A DNA stretch of 64,000 nucleotides from Spinacia oleracea (taxonomy: Eukaryota; Streptophyta; Magnoliopsida; Caryophyllales; Amaranthaceae): the NCBI RefSeq assembly GCF_020520425.1, contig NC_079491.1:37851027-37915026 (forward strand), written 5' to 3'. Both the position numbers and the translations under genes were made by a program. Each line of letters starts with the position of its first letter. Position 1 is the first letter of the stretch. Positions 36,542 to 48,754 of this stretch are shown here, piece by piece. The notes under the pieces are model-generated. The model did no database searches. It had not been told where the DNA came from and saw only the letters and a program-made list of their open reading frames with translations.

Positions 36542-37130
36542 TTGATTACTACATTTGAAAAGAATTCGCAATAAATAACCATTCATAACTTTAATAACTT
36601 TGAAATAAAAGCTAACATGCAATCATTAAAGCTATTAAACATTTAATTCATGCAAAAGCAAAACATGGTCCAAAATGAATGAAACGATTCCAAGACCCTA
36701 AAAGTCCTAAATCCTTAAGCAGCTTCGGCATGTCTTAAGTAGTTTAAGATTCTAGGTAAGCAAAACCTATTGCTAGTAGTCTCCAAATTACTCTTGGTTA
36801 ATAAATTAATACAATAATTTATCCCATTGCCACAACATAATGCCATTGTTGTTTGAGTTGAAACCACAATCAACGTGCTCCTTAATTTGGGACGCCTTAC
36901 CATCTAAGTCAACTAATATAGCACCTTGCTTTGGCGTAAACCTACTACGTTAGGTCCTTAGATTTTTGTAAGTGCTTGATTTGGAAGGCAATTTTTAAAC
37001 TCAATATTGCTTTGGACCTAGTTATTTCTATGTTGGTTCGATTATTTAGTGAACTTAATCTAATCGAGTCATACGAAACAACCTATTCATGCAAAGTATA
37101 CATTCATACATTCAAGCATCCAATCGGTTT

Positions 37131-37460
37131 ACTAGTATGGCCCAAAACATCTTGTCTTGAAGCATCCAATCTTCATCACCATCTTGTTAGCTTGGCATCG
37201 TCTTGAATCTTCGTTCAATTGCTAACTTAAAGTTCTAGACTTAGAAATACTTGAAAATAATGAATTACATCAAAATTTTCATTCAAATGCATAAATAAAA
37301 TGGTGAACTAGTATGGCCCAAAACATCTTGTCTTGAAGCATCCAATCTTCATCACCATCTTGTTAGCTTGGCATCGTCTTGAATCTTCGTTCAATTGCTA
37401 ACTTAAAGTTCTAGACTTAGAAATACTTGAAAATAATGAATTACATCAAAATTTTCATGG
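37131..37460 (-). repeat. 176-bp tandem duplication in the B leader
   Basis: The phrase ACTAGTATGGCCCAAAACAT starts at 37131 and again at 37307. The two units are nearly identical through CATCAAAATTTTCAT. Element A has one copy (about 11240-11390), so the duplication is specific to B and recent. Confidence 0.85.
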
Positions 37461-38815
37461 TACGCAGACCATATTTATAACTTTACATTCAAAGATAGAA
37501 CGGTTCGCATACCGTATTTAACTATCCTAAATGGCCATTCTAGTCACTTGGAGTACCTGTATTACATAAAATATACATTCTATGCATTCACCCATTCGTA
37601 TGCTAAAACGAATGGCCCATATAATTATGTAAGTATTTACGTCAATTAATTAAAATTCACGTTCACATAAACGCGTCCTAAAAGATTACTCAATTTCCAA
37701 ATTATTAATCCTTAGACTTTATTCTAATTAAAATTGAATTTAATTATAATAATGCGACCTACGAAAAATAATTAAAATAATTATTTCATTTTAATTTCAT
37801 TTAGTGGCTCCCACTCAAACCAATAATTATTCAGGAAAATTAATTATTAAATATTAAATTAAAACATGCGGCCTAGCCCAAGTAAATAAAATATTAAATT
37901 AAATATCCCGTTAGCCCAAATTAATGCAAACATGGTCAAGCCCAACGAAATAAACAAATTAAAAAAAATGTTCATGTGCTTGCTCGGGCTAGGCTTGCGC
38001 CCAGCCCATCGCAGCACCGTGTGGCCTACGAGGCACACGAGCAATGCCCGCACTCCCCGCAGCCAAGCACGCGTGCCCACAGCCACTGCTGCCCATGCGC
38101 GCCTCGTCGCTGCATGTTGCTGCGCATCGCAAGGCTAGGCGCCTTGCTTGCTCGCAGCCCTCACAAGCAAGGCCCTGCCTGCTTTCCCCTTCCCTCGCCC
38201 AGGGCGCGCACGGCACGCAGCGCCCGTGCTGCTGCCAGCGTCGCTGTGGCTCGGCACTGATGCGGTAGCCCGCGTGGCTCGACGAGCCACACGTCCACCC
38301 CACCCTTGTGTTCGTGCCTTTAGTTCGTACTATGGACCAACTTAACTAAAAAAAAAATTAATTTCACAAACGTTTGCATTCATGTTATTTTTCATAAAAA
38401 GTTACGATTTTTATTTTCGAAAAACAACGGTTTTACGATTTAATTAATTTAATGACAATCCAATTTTTATAGAATATTAAATCAAGGCTAACATTATTCA
38501 AATTTTAAGAACGAACGATTCAACCAAAAATTTGAACTTTTAAATAATAAAATCCAAAACTTTAAATCGTTCTTAAACATTTAAATTTCAGATTTTAATA
38601 ATTAGGTTTAAGTGTGATTAAAATTAACGAAACCATTCAAAATTTTAATCAAATAATTTTTAAAATTAGCCACTGACCCATGAAATTATATTCCCTTTCT
38701 CAATTAACCGAATTATTAGATATAAATTATTTAAAAAATCAATTAGGGATCTAAAATTTACGAATTTGGGGAAAGAAAAATTAGGGTTTATACTTATCGG
38801 AAAAATCTGTTCCGA

Positions 38816-39880
38816 TTTTTACTAACCCATTAATTCAAGACCCAATCTCGAACCGCTAGTAATCGAGGAAACCCGTAACTCGATTTGCATTCGATGATTA
38901 ATTTTTAACAAAACCCGCATCCGATATGATCTAACAGCAATACGAAAATCTATTTTACCTGATAAAAACCGAATTCAACCCTAACCTATAAAAACCGATA
39001 TCCGATTTAACCCGACCCGCTTTGACTGAAATCTGAATTGAAACCGATTTTTTGTCAATCCGACCCGATTTATTCCGAGGTTCGAAAATAATTTGACTCA
39101 CTTTATCCCGAGGAACAAAGTAACCCCAGATAAAACATACCCGATTTAACTCAAAACCTATCCAATTTAATCTTTCATAATCTGACTCAAGTTAATCGAA
39201 TTGAACTAATTATGTAAATCCAACTCGATATATGAAAATTTATTCTATGTTATTTTCATATAAAATAATTTGGAGACAGTAATAGAAGTCTTAAAAAACT
39301 TTATTTGGCTTCAATTCATAGAATAATAAAGTGATTTGAATTTTATCGCAAACTGGAGAGTTACTCGATTAGTAGAACACAAGAAGACAAGCTTAACTCG
39401 GTCTAAACATGAACCGCAAACTCAATCCGTAATTATCTCGAATTTGAGATACGACTAATCGAAATTTGACCCGAACCCGTGACTCGCCAATCCATGCTTG
39501 ACCTGAATCCGAGTCTTAATTACCCGATGTTGACATGACCCGTAACTGAAGTAGCTAGATAGATAAAAATTATACCCGAATTCGACACACACCCGAACCA
39601 AACTAAATTCGAACAAAATCAAACCGATACAAATCCGTTTTAAATCTGACCAGTTCCAACAGAACACGAGATTGACCCGTACCGAAGTTACTCAAACCAA
39701 AATCGAGTTCAATCCGAAACAATTTATGACTCGACTGTATCAAAACCAAAGTTAACCGACCTGATCCAAATCAACCCAAAAAAAACATTGACCCAATATT
39801 AACCGATTACGACGTGACCCGCACCGTTTATAACCGACCCGAAACCGATCTGATGACTAGATTTGACAGCCTTAAACCAA
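38816..39880. repeat. Dispersed repeat rich in ACCCGA words
   Basis: Recurrent ACCCGA, CCGACCCG and ACCGAT words with no ORF of note. It ends at TTTGACAGCC near 39877, the complement of GGCTGTCAAA, a terminus seen in degenerate hAT-like plant repeats. Classification is tentative. Confidence 0.35.
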
Positions 39881-39959
39881 ATATGACATTACTTGAATTT
39901 GAACCCTAGCTAACTCCTAGCCTAAGAAAGTGACTAGGCCTCCGAATACGATAACTGTC

Positions 39960-40438
39960 AAACCCAATTTGAGAAACATGTGTTCAAAATCTAGTCTGGA
40001 CCGAAAAATGGACCGGAAGCGAACAAGTTTTTGACCGGACCGGTTGATTTCGTTCGGTCCTTTAAATTATTTCGGCTTTCCGTTTCGGTCCGGTCTAAAA
40101 ATTGGAATTTTTCTATCTGGATCGCTTGACCCGATTTATATTATATAAATCATTAATTTTCTTTAGTGCACTAAAACTATGGGTTAGCCTTCTATATCCA
40201 TCTATAATCTCTTAAAAGTGGAGAATTAAAGTATATATGAAAGATTTTCTAATTGTATTTTGTTTGAAAATAAATAACCCAATTTTTTTTATTCAGCCAT
40301 ATTCAGTAATTTCGGTCTAAACCGGGCTCAACCTGGACTGGACCAGAAAAACCACTTTAGTCCGATCTAGACTTGAATTTTTTCGGTCCGGTCTTCTAGT
40401 TCTGGTCCGGTTTTAATTAGACCGGTGTACAGCCCTAG
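39960..40438. repeat. Possible hAT-like repeat rich in GGACCGG
   Basis: Many GGACCGG/CCGGTC words on both sides of an AT-rich centre suggest partial self-complementarity. The right end, read on the minus strand, is CTAGGGCTGTACACCGGTC, resembling hAT termini. No 8-bp duplication was confirmed. Confidence 0.35.
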
Positions 40439-40783
40439 AAGGAAGTACTAGGTAGCTTAGTACGTGCATAATATGCATGCCTAGCTTATCTAATCCATGA
40501 TTGTATTTAGCACTATTAATTGGCCTCACGGGTTGCAAACTTGCACTTAGACCCTCAATTCCCCACCCATTTAAACAAATATCCGACAAAAACAATCACC
40601 CTACATTAAACAATAATAAAATAACCTTACTATGAGAGCCCCATCATCCATGCAAGTGCATTAACCAATACTAGTGCATAGGAAAGTTTTAACCAACTCA
40701 CACTCCACAAGCTTAAAGAACAACTACAAAAGGTCACTTTCTTCTTTATTATCACAATGTCCCCTCCTTCCCACTTTCTTCCT

Positions 40784-40795
40784 ACTATATATATA
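40784..40795 (+). promoter_or_regulatory. TATA box of the glycine-rich protein gene
   Basis: CTATATATATAG lies 84 bp before the ATG. Transcription would start around 40820, giving a leader of about 60 bases that is A/C-rich (AACAACAACCC), typical of plant 5' UTRs. Confidence 0.65.
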
Positions 40796-40878
40796 GCTTC
40801 ACATTAGCTTTTAAATTTATATTATCTCCAAAAACAACAACCCTTTAAATTAGTCTAAACACACAATCATCATACAAA

Positions 40879-41325
40879 ATGTATCATCTTAAAACCATTA
40901 TCACCATCTTACTCATGCTTATTACAACATCTCTAGCTCGTTATAACTCCTTTGGGGAAGGCGGTGGTGGAGGGCGGAGAGTGGAGATGACGCCGGACGT
41001 GTATTCATCTCCATCATCACAAGTTAATAACCAAGGCATGGAGGGGACAACAACGGGCGCCACCGGCTCAGCCCATGGCCCGAATGGGGAATATGGATGG
41101 GGTTGGGGTGCCGGTCCAAGAAGCGGTTGGGGATATGGTTACGGTTCAAGCCATTCCCCTACCGGGTTTGGACGAGGGTACGGGTTCGGATATGGGATTG
41201 GGTCTGGGTCTGGGTCCGGGTATGGATACGGGTCAGGCGGCGGTACCAGTGCTGGTGGATACGGATATGGAGCTGGGGGAGCTCATGGAGGAGGTGGGTA
41301 TGGAAGTCCCTCTAACCATGGTTAA
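40879..41325 (+). CDS. Secreted glycine-rich protein (148 aa)
   Basis: A single-exon ORF starts MYHLK with a hydrophobic signal peptide (about residues 4-20, ending near SLA|R), so the product should enter the secretory pathway. The mature part has a Gly-rich patch (GEGGGGGRR), a Ser/Thr/Asn-rich spacer (about 38-68) and a C-terminal half of GYGYG, GSGSGSGYG and GGGG repeats. This is the plan of plant cell-wall or apoplastic glycine-rich proteins. The length is normal for that class and there is no RNA-binding or other domain. The start is supported by the signal peptide, the TATA box at 40784 and the A/C-rich leader. Possible polyadenylation words (AATAAA at 41577) lie downstream. Codon use is GC-richer than the surroundings because of the Gly codons. 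The exact role cannot be told from sequence. It is the only gene here that looks intact and host-derived. Confidence 0.85.
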   Translation: MYHLKTIITILLMLITTSLARYNSFGEGGGGGRRVEMTPDVYSSPSSQVNNQGMEGTTTGATGSAHGPNGEYGWGWGAGPRSGWGYGYGSSHSPTGFGRGYGFGYGIGSGSGSGYGYGSGGGTSAGGYGYGAGGAHGGGGYGSPSNHG

Positions 41326-41867
41326 TTTATTCTCTAATTAGTTGGTGGTTTGATTTAGCTAAAATGAATGTATGATATGGATTAGTAATTACTATAATAT
41401 AACTAATTTAAGGTATGTTTTCACCTTTTTAAGTATGCATGTGGAGTGTGGGGTGTGGATGTATTGATAACGCATTAGCGTATTGTTGGAGATGTTCTAT
41501 ATATGTGTACTAAGTGGAGATCATTAGTGGTTAATTAACTAGAAGTAGTATTTAATCTCATAACTCTTGACGGACAATAAATTTTGATAGCTTACCTTTG
41601 TTATTTACTAGTATTTTATGCACGCGATGTACGTGTGTATTTTAAAATTAAAATTGACATTAAGAAATCAAAAAGTATTAATGTAAAATGATTACTTTTT
41701 TTTTCGTCCTAAAGTATCTTAACCAATGGGTTAAACCAATTCCAATATTTTATCACATTTAACTGAATGAAAAGTTAAGAAAATATTTAAAAGATATATT
41801 TCCTACCATGAACCTTTCCCTTTATTTTTTTCCATTGACTTTCTTATAAACTTATGTTATTTTTTTT
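41326..41867. other. Downstream flank of the glycine-rich protein gene
   Basis: AT-rich 3' flank containing AATAAA at 41577-41582. No further gene or repeat recognised. Confidence 0.5.
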
Positions 41868-43481
41868 TGTGATAGCGCCCGGTTCGCCCTTAGAGCTAAT
41901 CCGATTCGGGGCGAGTTCTTGGTGGATAGGTTTCAGTCCCCTCCCAATTGTACTGAAAGTGCGATATTTAAATGACAATACTTAAATGACAATATTGAAA
42001 TTGTATTATTGTACTTGAGATCCGAACGCCAAACAACTACTTAATAATAAGTGTGTCCGACAAAGATTCAATTCTCTAAAAAAATCTCAACTTTAGATGA
42101 GTTGCTCATCATAAAGTATCCTTGACTTTGATTATTGAAATAGAACTTGAATATTGAACTTGAATATAGAACTTGAATATTTAAATTAGGAGAGTTGGTT
42201 CTTAAAGATTAGACATTTTAATGTTAAAAATGCATCACCTTTAATATGCTCCATAACTTGAAATTGATTCTAGTTTAAGGAGGAATTGATCTCACTTAAA
42301 CAACATTGAATATTGAAAATAGAACTTGTATTTGAACATAGAAATTTGAATGTTCATGTGTTCTAGTTTGGAAAAGGGTTTGCACTTTTCCAAACATCCT
42401 TGAACTTTGAAAAGATTTATATTTTGTAAAATTGTAAGATGATTGTTGTAAAGGAGAAACCTTTCAAGTATGAAAGTTCTTCACTTTACTAATCATTTTC
42501 GAAATAAAAGCTTGATCTTGCATATTGATATTGAAAATTTTCTTAGAAAATCATTTGGGAAGAGTTTCAAGAGTGAAAACCTCCCAAAGATGGCACTTTT
42601 GGGCATGTTTCCTAGTTTATCATGAGCATGAACTCATGACAACATCATTGGAATTTCATATTGGATTTAGAAATGAAGAAAAGTAGAAAATATCATAATG
42701 ATTTAATTAGGGATTCGGATTTACCTATTTAGGATTAGGTTGGTTTTCCGATTTGTGCTCCCAATTTCATTGATATTTTAGAAATTGCAATGGAAATTGT
42801 AGATTTGGAAACTTGAATTTTGTATTGGAATTTGAGAGGAAAATTTGAAATTGCGACGTTGTATTGATTCGGCCTCCCCGTTTGGTGTGGAAATGAGGGT
42901 TTAAATAGGAGGTTAAGCGGCTAAACGCCAAGACACGTCAGCGCCTAGCGCAAGGCCAGCGCCTGGCGCAGGTGACGTGTCCCAGGTTCCGCCAAACAAG
43001 GACGATGACACAGTCCTTGTGCTTTGTTTTGTAGCGTTGTACCTTTGTACGAATTGTACGTGTTTTGGCACGTAGATTTGCTTGAAGATTAAGGAAGTTT
43101 GCGACTAAAAACACTCCGTTTTTCGTGTTCGTATTTTGTATTTTGTACTCGGTTTTACGGGACAGGGCCCGGCATGCTCGGTTTTATGGGTCGGCGCCCA
43201 ATTTTGGATTGCTTAATGGAATTTCCATTGGAAACGGCCTTGTAAAACCAAGGGAGAGGTCCATTGGGTGAGACTGTGTTTGGATATTGAATTTGATTTT
43301 TGAAAATTGAATTTTGTACCGAGCTCCATAATGGGAACGAGCTCGGGAATCGGACTTTAGATTTTGGATTTTGGATTTTGGAATATATCTTAGCAATTGG
43401 GAATTCCGCATGGAGTTGTACCAACCACCTAGCAAGGATTGTCATCATCCCATTAGGGGAGACACAAATTAGGTGTCTACA
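41868..43481 (-). mobile_element. Possible degraded gypsy-type LTR J
   Basis: The right edge, read on the minus strand, starts TGTAGACACCTAATTTGTGT, closely like the LTR start at 948. The left edge TGTGATAGCGCC would complete a TG...CA LTR of 1614 bp. It contains diverged tandem AATTGAATATTGAACTTG words and a GC patch (42930-42990). The flanks (TTTTT and AATAT) do not match, so the left boundary is uncertain. Confidence 0.4.
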
Positions 43482-44170
43482 AATATCATCTATGTATGTT
43501 TTGAAAACGTGTTTGCAACCAATGGGGGTGAACCCTTTATGTAAAAACAATCAAATCAAAGACTTGATTCTTAAGATGAAGACAATTCAGATTTAATGTC
43601 CTCAAACCATTCTAGGATTTAATGGCCTCAAACCTTAATCCACTTTTGGGAATTTTTAATTCGTCTTAGCTTATCTATAAGTCGTACGTTCTTGAAGCTC
43701 TTTCAAAGTCTTCATAGGTTTCATTCTTCAAGATATCTATGTATCTATCTTGGTTGAATTCTATTCCTTATACGATTTACCTAGGTATTGAACATCAAAC
43801 GTTAGTGTCTATAAAGACATTACTCAAGTCCTTTGAGTATTAGGATTCTCTTAACGCCCTTCCAAAGTCTTCTTGAAACTTTCCCAAAGACTTCGTGTGT
43901 GGAGTTCTTCCAAAGGCTCCCAAGTTTCTTTGTTGCTTGACTCGAAGTTCTTTTGAGGTCATTTCGAGGTCATATTTCTCCCACTTAATTGACTTTTTGG
44001 AAATATGATGGTTTCCTAAAAGACTCTATACCATGTGTTCTCATATTTGTGGTAGAACCAATACCTTTTGTTTCTATGAGGCGCTCATAAAGAAACATAT
44101 ATATATATCTATTATTGAGTTTGTTTGATGTAAACACCAACTCCCATTGGGTTTGACAACCCTAGATATA
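43482..44170 (-). mobile_element. Copia pol relic (integrase-RT linker)
   Basis: It matches the order of element A about 8060-8640 and the relic in element C about 27800-28500: GTTTGCAACCAATGGGGGTG, then TTCTCCCACTTAATTGACTT, then AGAAACATAT. All frames are broken. It is at least as diverged as C. Confidence 0.6.
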
Positions 44171-44180
44171 TGTATGTATC

Positions 44181-44310
<130 letters not shown>

Positions 44311-44637
44311 CTCCCGTAAGAACACTTCTTACGGCGAGAACACCTCTTACGGTAAGAACACTATTGATTAATGGCATTTTCGTAATTATAAATAAAAAAT
44401 ACCCTCATTTAATATAATTCTTTCACGTGATTTTTTTTAAAATATTTCGGATTCCACTCTCTCTCTTCAATTCCTCTTTCTCTCTCTTCCCTTTTCGAAC
44501 ACCACCCTCATCCGGCGATTTCCGGTCGTAGCCACCACCACATCCGGCCATGGTCGTTCTAATCCACCACCACCATGCGGCCGTTGCCGCTCGATGATCT
44601 TCGCCGCCGGTCTCTGCAGTTCTAATCGCCGGTAGCC

Positions 44638-44722
44638 TGCGAAATCGATTCTTCAAAATCGATTATTGGAAATCGATTCTTCAAAATCGATTATTGGAAA
44701 TCGATTCTTCAAAATCGATTTC
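44638..44722 (+). repeat. About 29-bp tandem repeat in G1, nearly 3 copies
   Basis: Units of GAAATCGATTCTTCAAAATC plus GATTATTG repeat, and each contains the palindrome ATCGAT. Located at the edge of the GC-rich part. Confidence 0.8.
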
Positions 44723-45379
44723 CCTGCTCGCCGGTTAATTCTCACCGGTGGTCACTTCTCGCCGCCTCTCTCTGCCACTGCTCGCATCTTTCCGCCGCTG
44801 CCGTAAGAACACATTCTCAAATCTCAATCGCTCTTAACTCGCCGGTAAGAACACCTTCCTCCTCCGTCCAATTCACCAATTGATTGATTATCAAATCTCA
44901 ATCGGAAATTCTTAATCGGCATTCACGATTTGTTTTTCGAACAAAATCGAACCAAAATTGAACGAAATTGTGAAAGTGTTGGTGGTTCGCCGGTGTTGCT
45001 GGTGGCCGCGAATCAGATCCGTGAATTAGTGTTGGTGATTTCTCGTGATTCGCCGGTTTGTGGTGGTGGTGGGCGAGGCAGCGATCCTAGCAGCGGTGGC
45101 TGGCTGCTAAACCTAGCAGCGGAGGCTGGCAGCGAACCCTAACAACGGTGGCTGGCACCGGCGGAGTCTTTACCATATGTAACATATCTGACATTTTTCA
45201 ATACCAATACATAAACTTATAGTTGTTATCTTTTTGTTCAAAATTAGTCGAATTTGCCTCGCATTGTTGGTCGATCATGTTGTTTTTTATTGAATGGTTA
45301 ATGATCATGCCATAAATTATTTTATGATGCTAATCTCAGCTCAACAAATTTTCCTGCAAAAATATTTCAGTGTCGCTTG

Positions 45380-46680
45380 AATGAATTTAGAACATGTTTA
45401 AATAAAGTTTGAACACGGTTGAATAAATTTAGAACATGCATGAATAAATTTAGAACATGCATGAATAAATTTAGAAGATGCTTGAATAAATTTTGAAACA
45501 CGGTTTAATAACGTTAGAACAAGCTTGGATAAATTTAGAAAACTTGAATAAATTTAGAACATGCTTGAATAAATTTAGAACATGCTTGAATAAATTTTGA
45601 AACACGGTTGAATAAAGTTAGAACATGCTTGAATAATTTTGAACATGCTTGAATAATTTTAGAACATGCTTGTATTTATTTAGAATATGCTTGAATAATT
45701 TTTGAAACACGGTTGAATAAAGTTAGAACATGCTTGAATTAATTTAGAACATGCTTGAATAATTTTATAACATGTTTGAATTAATTTAGAACATGAGTTT
45801 GAAATTTTAGAACATGTATATATGTATATGTGTTGACTATGTTCTCATGTTCTAAATTTAGAACATGTTTGAATTAATTTAGAACATGAGCTTAAAAATT
45901 TAGAACATGGTTGAATAAAATTAAAACATGCTTGAACAAATTTAGGACATCGTTGAATAAATTTAGAACATGGTTGAATATATTTAGAACATGGTTGAAA
46001 AAATTTAGAACATTAGCTTGAAAATTTAGAACATTGTTGAATAAATTTAGAACATGAGCTTGAAAATTTAGAACATGTATATATGTATATGTGTTGACTA
46101 TATGTATATGTGTTGACTATGTTCTCATGTTCTAAATTTGGAACATTCTTGAATACATTTAGAACATGCTTGAATAAATTTAGAACATCGTTGAACAAAT
46201 TTAGAACATCGTTGAATAAATTTAGAACATGCTTGAATAAATTTAGAACATGAGCTTCAAATTTTAAAACTTGGTTGAATAAATTTAGAACATGCTTGAA
46301 TAAATTTAGAACATGATTGAACAAATTTAGAACATGGTTGAATAAAATTAAAACATGCTTGAATAAATTTAGAACATGAGCTTGCAAATTTAGAACATGA
46401 TTGAATAATTTTAGAACATGCTTGAATTAATTTGGAACATGAGCTTAAAAGTTTGGAACATGGTTGAATAAAAGTAAAACATGCTTGAACAAATTTGGAA
46501 CATGGTTGAATAAATTTAGAACACAAGCTTGAAATTTTAGAACATTGTTAAATAAATTTAGAACATGGTTGAAAAAATTTAGAACATGATTGAACAAATT
46601 TAGAACATGGTTGAACAAATTTTGAACATTGTTGAACAAATTTTGAACATGTTTGAACAAATATAGAACATGGAGAGTGT
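45380..46680 (-). repeat. 21-bp minisatellite of G1
   Basis: Dozens of variants of TTTAGAACATGCTTGAATAAA occur in tandem. Because 21 is a multiple of 3, long ORFs with 7-residue periods (HVLNLFN, CSKFIQA) appear in more than one frame. They are a by-product of the repeat. A shorter unit, GAACATGAGCTTGAAAATTTA, is interspersed, together with a twice-used phrase ATGTATATGTGTTGACTATG (from about 45814 and 46081). Confidence 0.9.
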
Positions 46681-46735
46681 AAAAGTGTTCTTACCGTAAG
46701 AAGTGTTCTTACTTAAGGAGGTGTTCTTACCGGAT

Positions 46736-46736
<1 letters not shown>

Positions 46737-46814
<78 letters not shown>
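46737..46814. repeat. (TA)n microsatellite between G1 and F
   Basis: About 38 TA units. Confidence 0.95.
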
Positions 46815-46818
<4 letters not shown>

Positions 46819-47722
46819 CAGGATCTGGTGGGAACCACCCCTTAAGATGAGAACTGAGAACTAATCTTAACCGTAGATCAAATTTATCCAACCGCCGACA
46901 ATCTACCCGACCAACCCAAAAGGGTAATTTGGTGATTTTGTAGCGCTGACTGACCTCCTCTCTCAACCCAATTTTCAGAATTTGTTTCTCTCTCCTCGTT
47001 CAATTTTCTCTCTCCTATTGGAAATCATCTCTCTGCGATTTTTCACCCTCTTCAAGTACGTTCATCCTTTCGAATCTTCTCAATTTCAATTTAGGTTAAG
47101 TAAGTAATTTAGTTTGATTTACAATTTTTGTTTCATGTTCTGTTAGATTTATAGTTCAATTATTTCGGATTTTGATTGTTGAAATTTGGGTTTCACAAAT
47201 TATTTGTTTCAGTGCTTTGCGATTTGGGTTGATAAAATTAGGGTTTCAAATTTCGATTTTGTTGATGTTTTTGCTGCTTTGATTGCTAACTTTAGATCTT
47301 TTATATTTCTAGTTTGTTTTAGCTTTTTCGATCGATTTGATAAAATTGGGGATTTTATATTGCTAAAATTAGCGTTTCTTTCAAATTTTTGTAATCACTT
47401 GCCTGCAACGCCATGATTTTCGTAAGCTTCGTTTTGGTTTATAATGATTCTTCATTCTAGAGATTACTTCTTTGTTACACTTCTTATGATTACATATTCT
47501 ATCTTGTTTTTGTTTTGTTGTTGAATTCGAGTGGGTTGTGTTTTGGTTTACTTGGTTCTTTCGCTACTGAATTTGGTTTACCTAGACACAAAAACCAAGA
47601 TAAGCAATCACACCAACAAGTCCTTGATTCCAGATCCCAACAACCCTGATTTTGAAGAACTGAAAGTACGGTGATACTACTATGATCAATACAAAACTAT
47701 TAAAGAAATAAAATGAGTATAC

Positions 47723-48080
47723 CTGCTCCCCTGCTGGCAGAACCTCTGCATCTGGTTGGCTACTAGTGCTTTGGTGGCCTTGCTGTGAAACTTGCAAACC
47801 TTGTGACGTCTGTGTCCTTGGATTTGGATAGATATTCGGTACAATTATCCACCTGACACATGGGATAGTTCCCGCCACTGCCTGGAAATCCAAACCCCTT
47901 TTTGTTAGGCCTTGAAGAGGAAGTTGGATCCTCATTTGTGTTTGAGCTTTGGACATTCCTAACACTGACCTTGTTGATACTAGTTCATGTTACATTACTG
48001 TCTCCAACCCCACCTAGATGTAACCGGAGACTACCGCCATCTTGTTCTTGTAGGCCATCATTCAAGACGGTTGCTGCTCT
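47723..48080 (-). pseudogene. Captured SBP-box (SPL) transcription factor fragment
   Basis: On the minus strand one frame reads DGGSLRLHLGG, an in-frame TGA near 47977, a Ser/Asn-rich stretch, then [20 protein letters not shown]. After a small frameshift it reads [16 protein letters not shown] and [10 protein letters not shown]. This is the first zinc-finger half of the plant SBP domain (the usual second Cys of CQQCSR is Gly). It ends at AGCAG|GTATAC (47717-47722), the conserved intron position after that motif. The intron boundary shows capture of genomic DNA, not cDNA. The family is closest to the large SPL1/12/14-type proteins, from memory. Non-functional. Confidence 0.85.
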
Positions 48081-48189
48081 TTGAAGTAAACGAGCCGCTC
48101 AAAATAAGATTGACTCCTTCCTTTTATTTCGAGGCAGAACCTCAAGAAGAATACCCCAACAAAACTGACCAGCTTCAATTGTTTTATTT

Positions 48190-48490
48190 CAGGTGCAACA
48201 TTATTGGCTGATGTAGGTGTTGCACAGATTGGTTGATGTCGCCGGTGGTTGCAGAGCTGCTGTTGCAGGTCAGTCGAGGGTGGTATGCTGCCAGTGATTG
48301 ACTTTTGGGCAGTTGTTCTGCTGTGTTTGGCTGCTCTTTAGCAGTGTTGTGTGTGTGGTGTTGCTGCAAGGGGGTAGTGGTTGTCGTTGCTTGTTGTTTC
48401 GGGTTGGTTTTTTGGCCTATGTTGGAGTTTGTTTAACTACTTTTTTTTCCTTTACTTCGACAATCAATTTACATATTTTGGTTTACTTTT
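48190..48490 (+). repeat. Backbone module shared by F and H
   Basis: A G/T-rich segment (TTGCACAGATTGGTTGATG, TTGCAGGTCAGTCGAGGGTG, TTCTGCTGTGTTTGGCTGCT) corresponds in order to 56640-56870 in H. In both elements it directly precedes a plus-strand tRNA-like sequence. Confidence 0.65.
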
Positions 48491-48498
48491 ATTTAACT

Positions 48499-48570
48499 AG
48501 CCTGCTAGCTCAATTGGTAGAGCATTGTGCAAATGCACAAAAGATGTGGGTTCGAATCCCACGTAGGTTC
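48499..48570 (+). tRNA. tRNA-like sequence 1 (6-nt anticodon loop)
   Basis: It folds as a cloverleaf. The acceptor is AGCCTGC/GTAGGTT (two G-T pairs), the D arm GCTC/GAGC, the anticodon stem TTGTG/CACAA with loop CAAATG (6 nt, one short), and the T arm GTGGG/CCCAC with loop TTCGAAT. Pol III A box TAGCTCAATTGG and B box GGTTCGAATCC are intact. No valid anticodon can be assigned, so it is not a normal tRNA gene. Confidence 0.45.
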
Positions 48571-48754
48571 ATATCTACTTTTGGTATATTTTATTTACTT
48601 TTAGTTTGTAAACCTTTACTTTGACCTCCATACCCGGAGTTTTTTTTTGGGATTTGCATATTTACTTTTAAGATTTTCTTATTTACTTATGAGTTCTTTT
48701 AATTTACTTTTGAGTCAATTATCAACGTTTTAGTATTTTAAAGCACGTAATCAC

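Larger units (their letters stand above)
34097..38815 (-). mobile_element. Truncated copia element B (same family as A)
   Basis: Collinear with element A from about 8226 to 12740: leader, gag, protease, integrase and the start of the RT linker. It has no reverse transcriptase, RNase H or LTR. The left break is at GTCAAGAGGACACC within pol and the right break is in the leader at ATCGGAAAAATCTG. Protein-level similarity to A is very high, yet B has its own set of breaks. No target duplication is detectable, so truncation is likely by recombination. Confidence 0.88.

Noticed and set aside
41075..41341. Alternative frames over the glycine-rich protein gene
   Set aside because: Frame shifts of the Gly-repeat coding sequence. 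Only the 40879 frame has a signal peptide and upstream promoter features.
41840..41960. SINE with a poly-A tail on the minus strand
   Set aside because: The T run before GTGATAGCGCCC suggested a SINE tail, but no Pol III boxes were found and the segment fits the end of LTR J as well.
46013..46660. Proteins with HVLNLFN-type heptad repeats
   Set aside because: Pure translation of a 21-bp minisatellite, present in more than one frame and strand.
48499..48570. A functional nuclear tRNA gene
   Set aside because: The anticodon loop has 6 nt in all copies, the copies sit inside repeats, and no anticodon can be defined. Listed as tRNA-like only.
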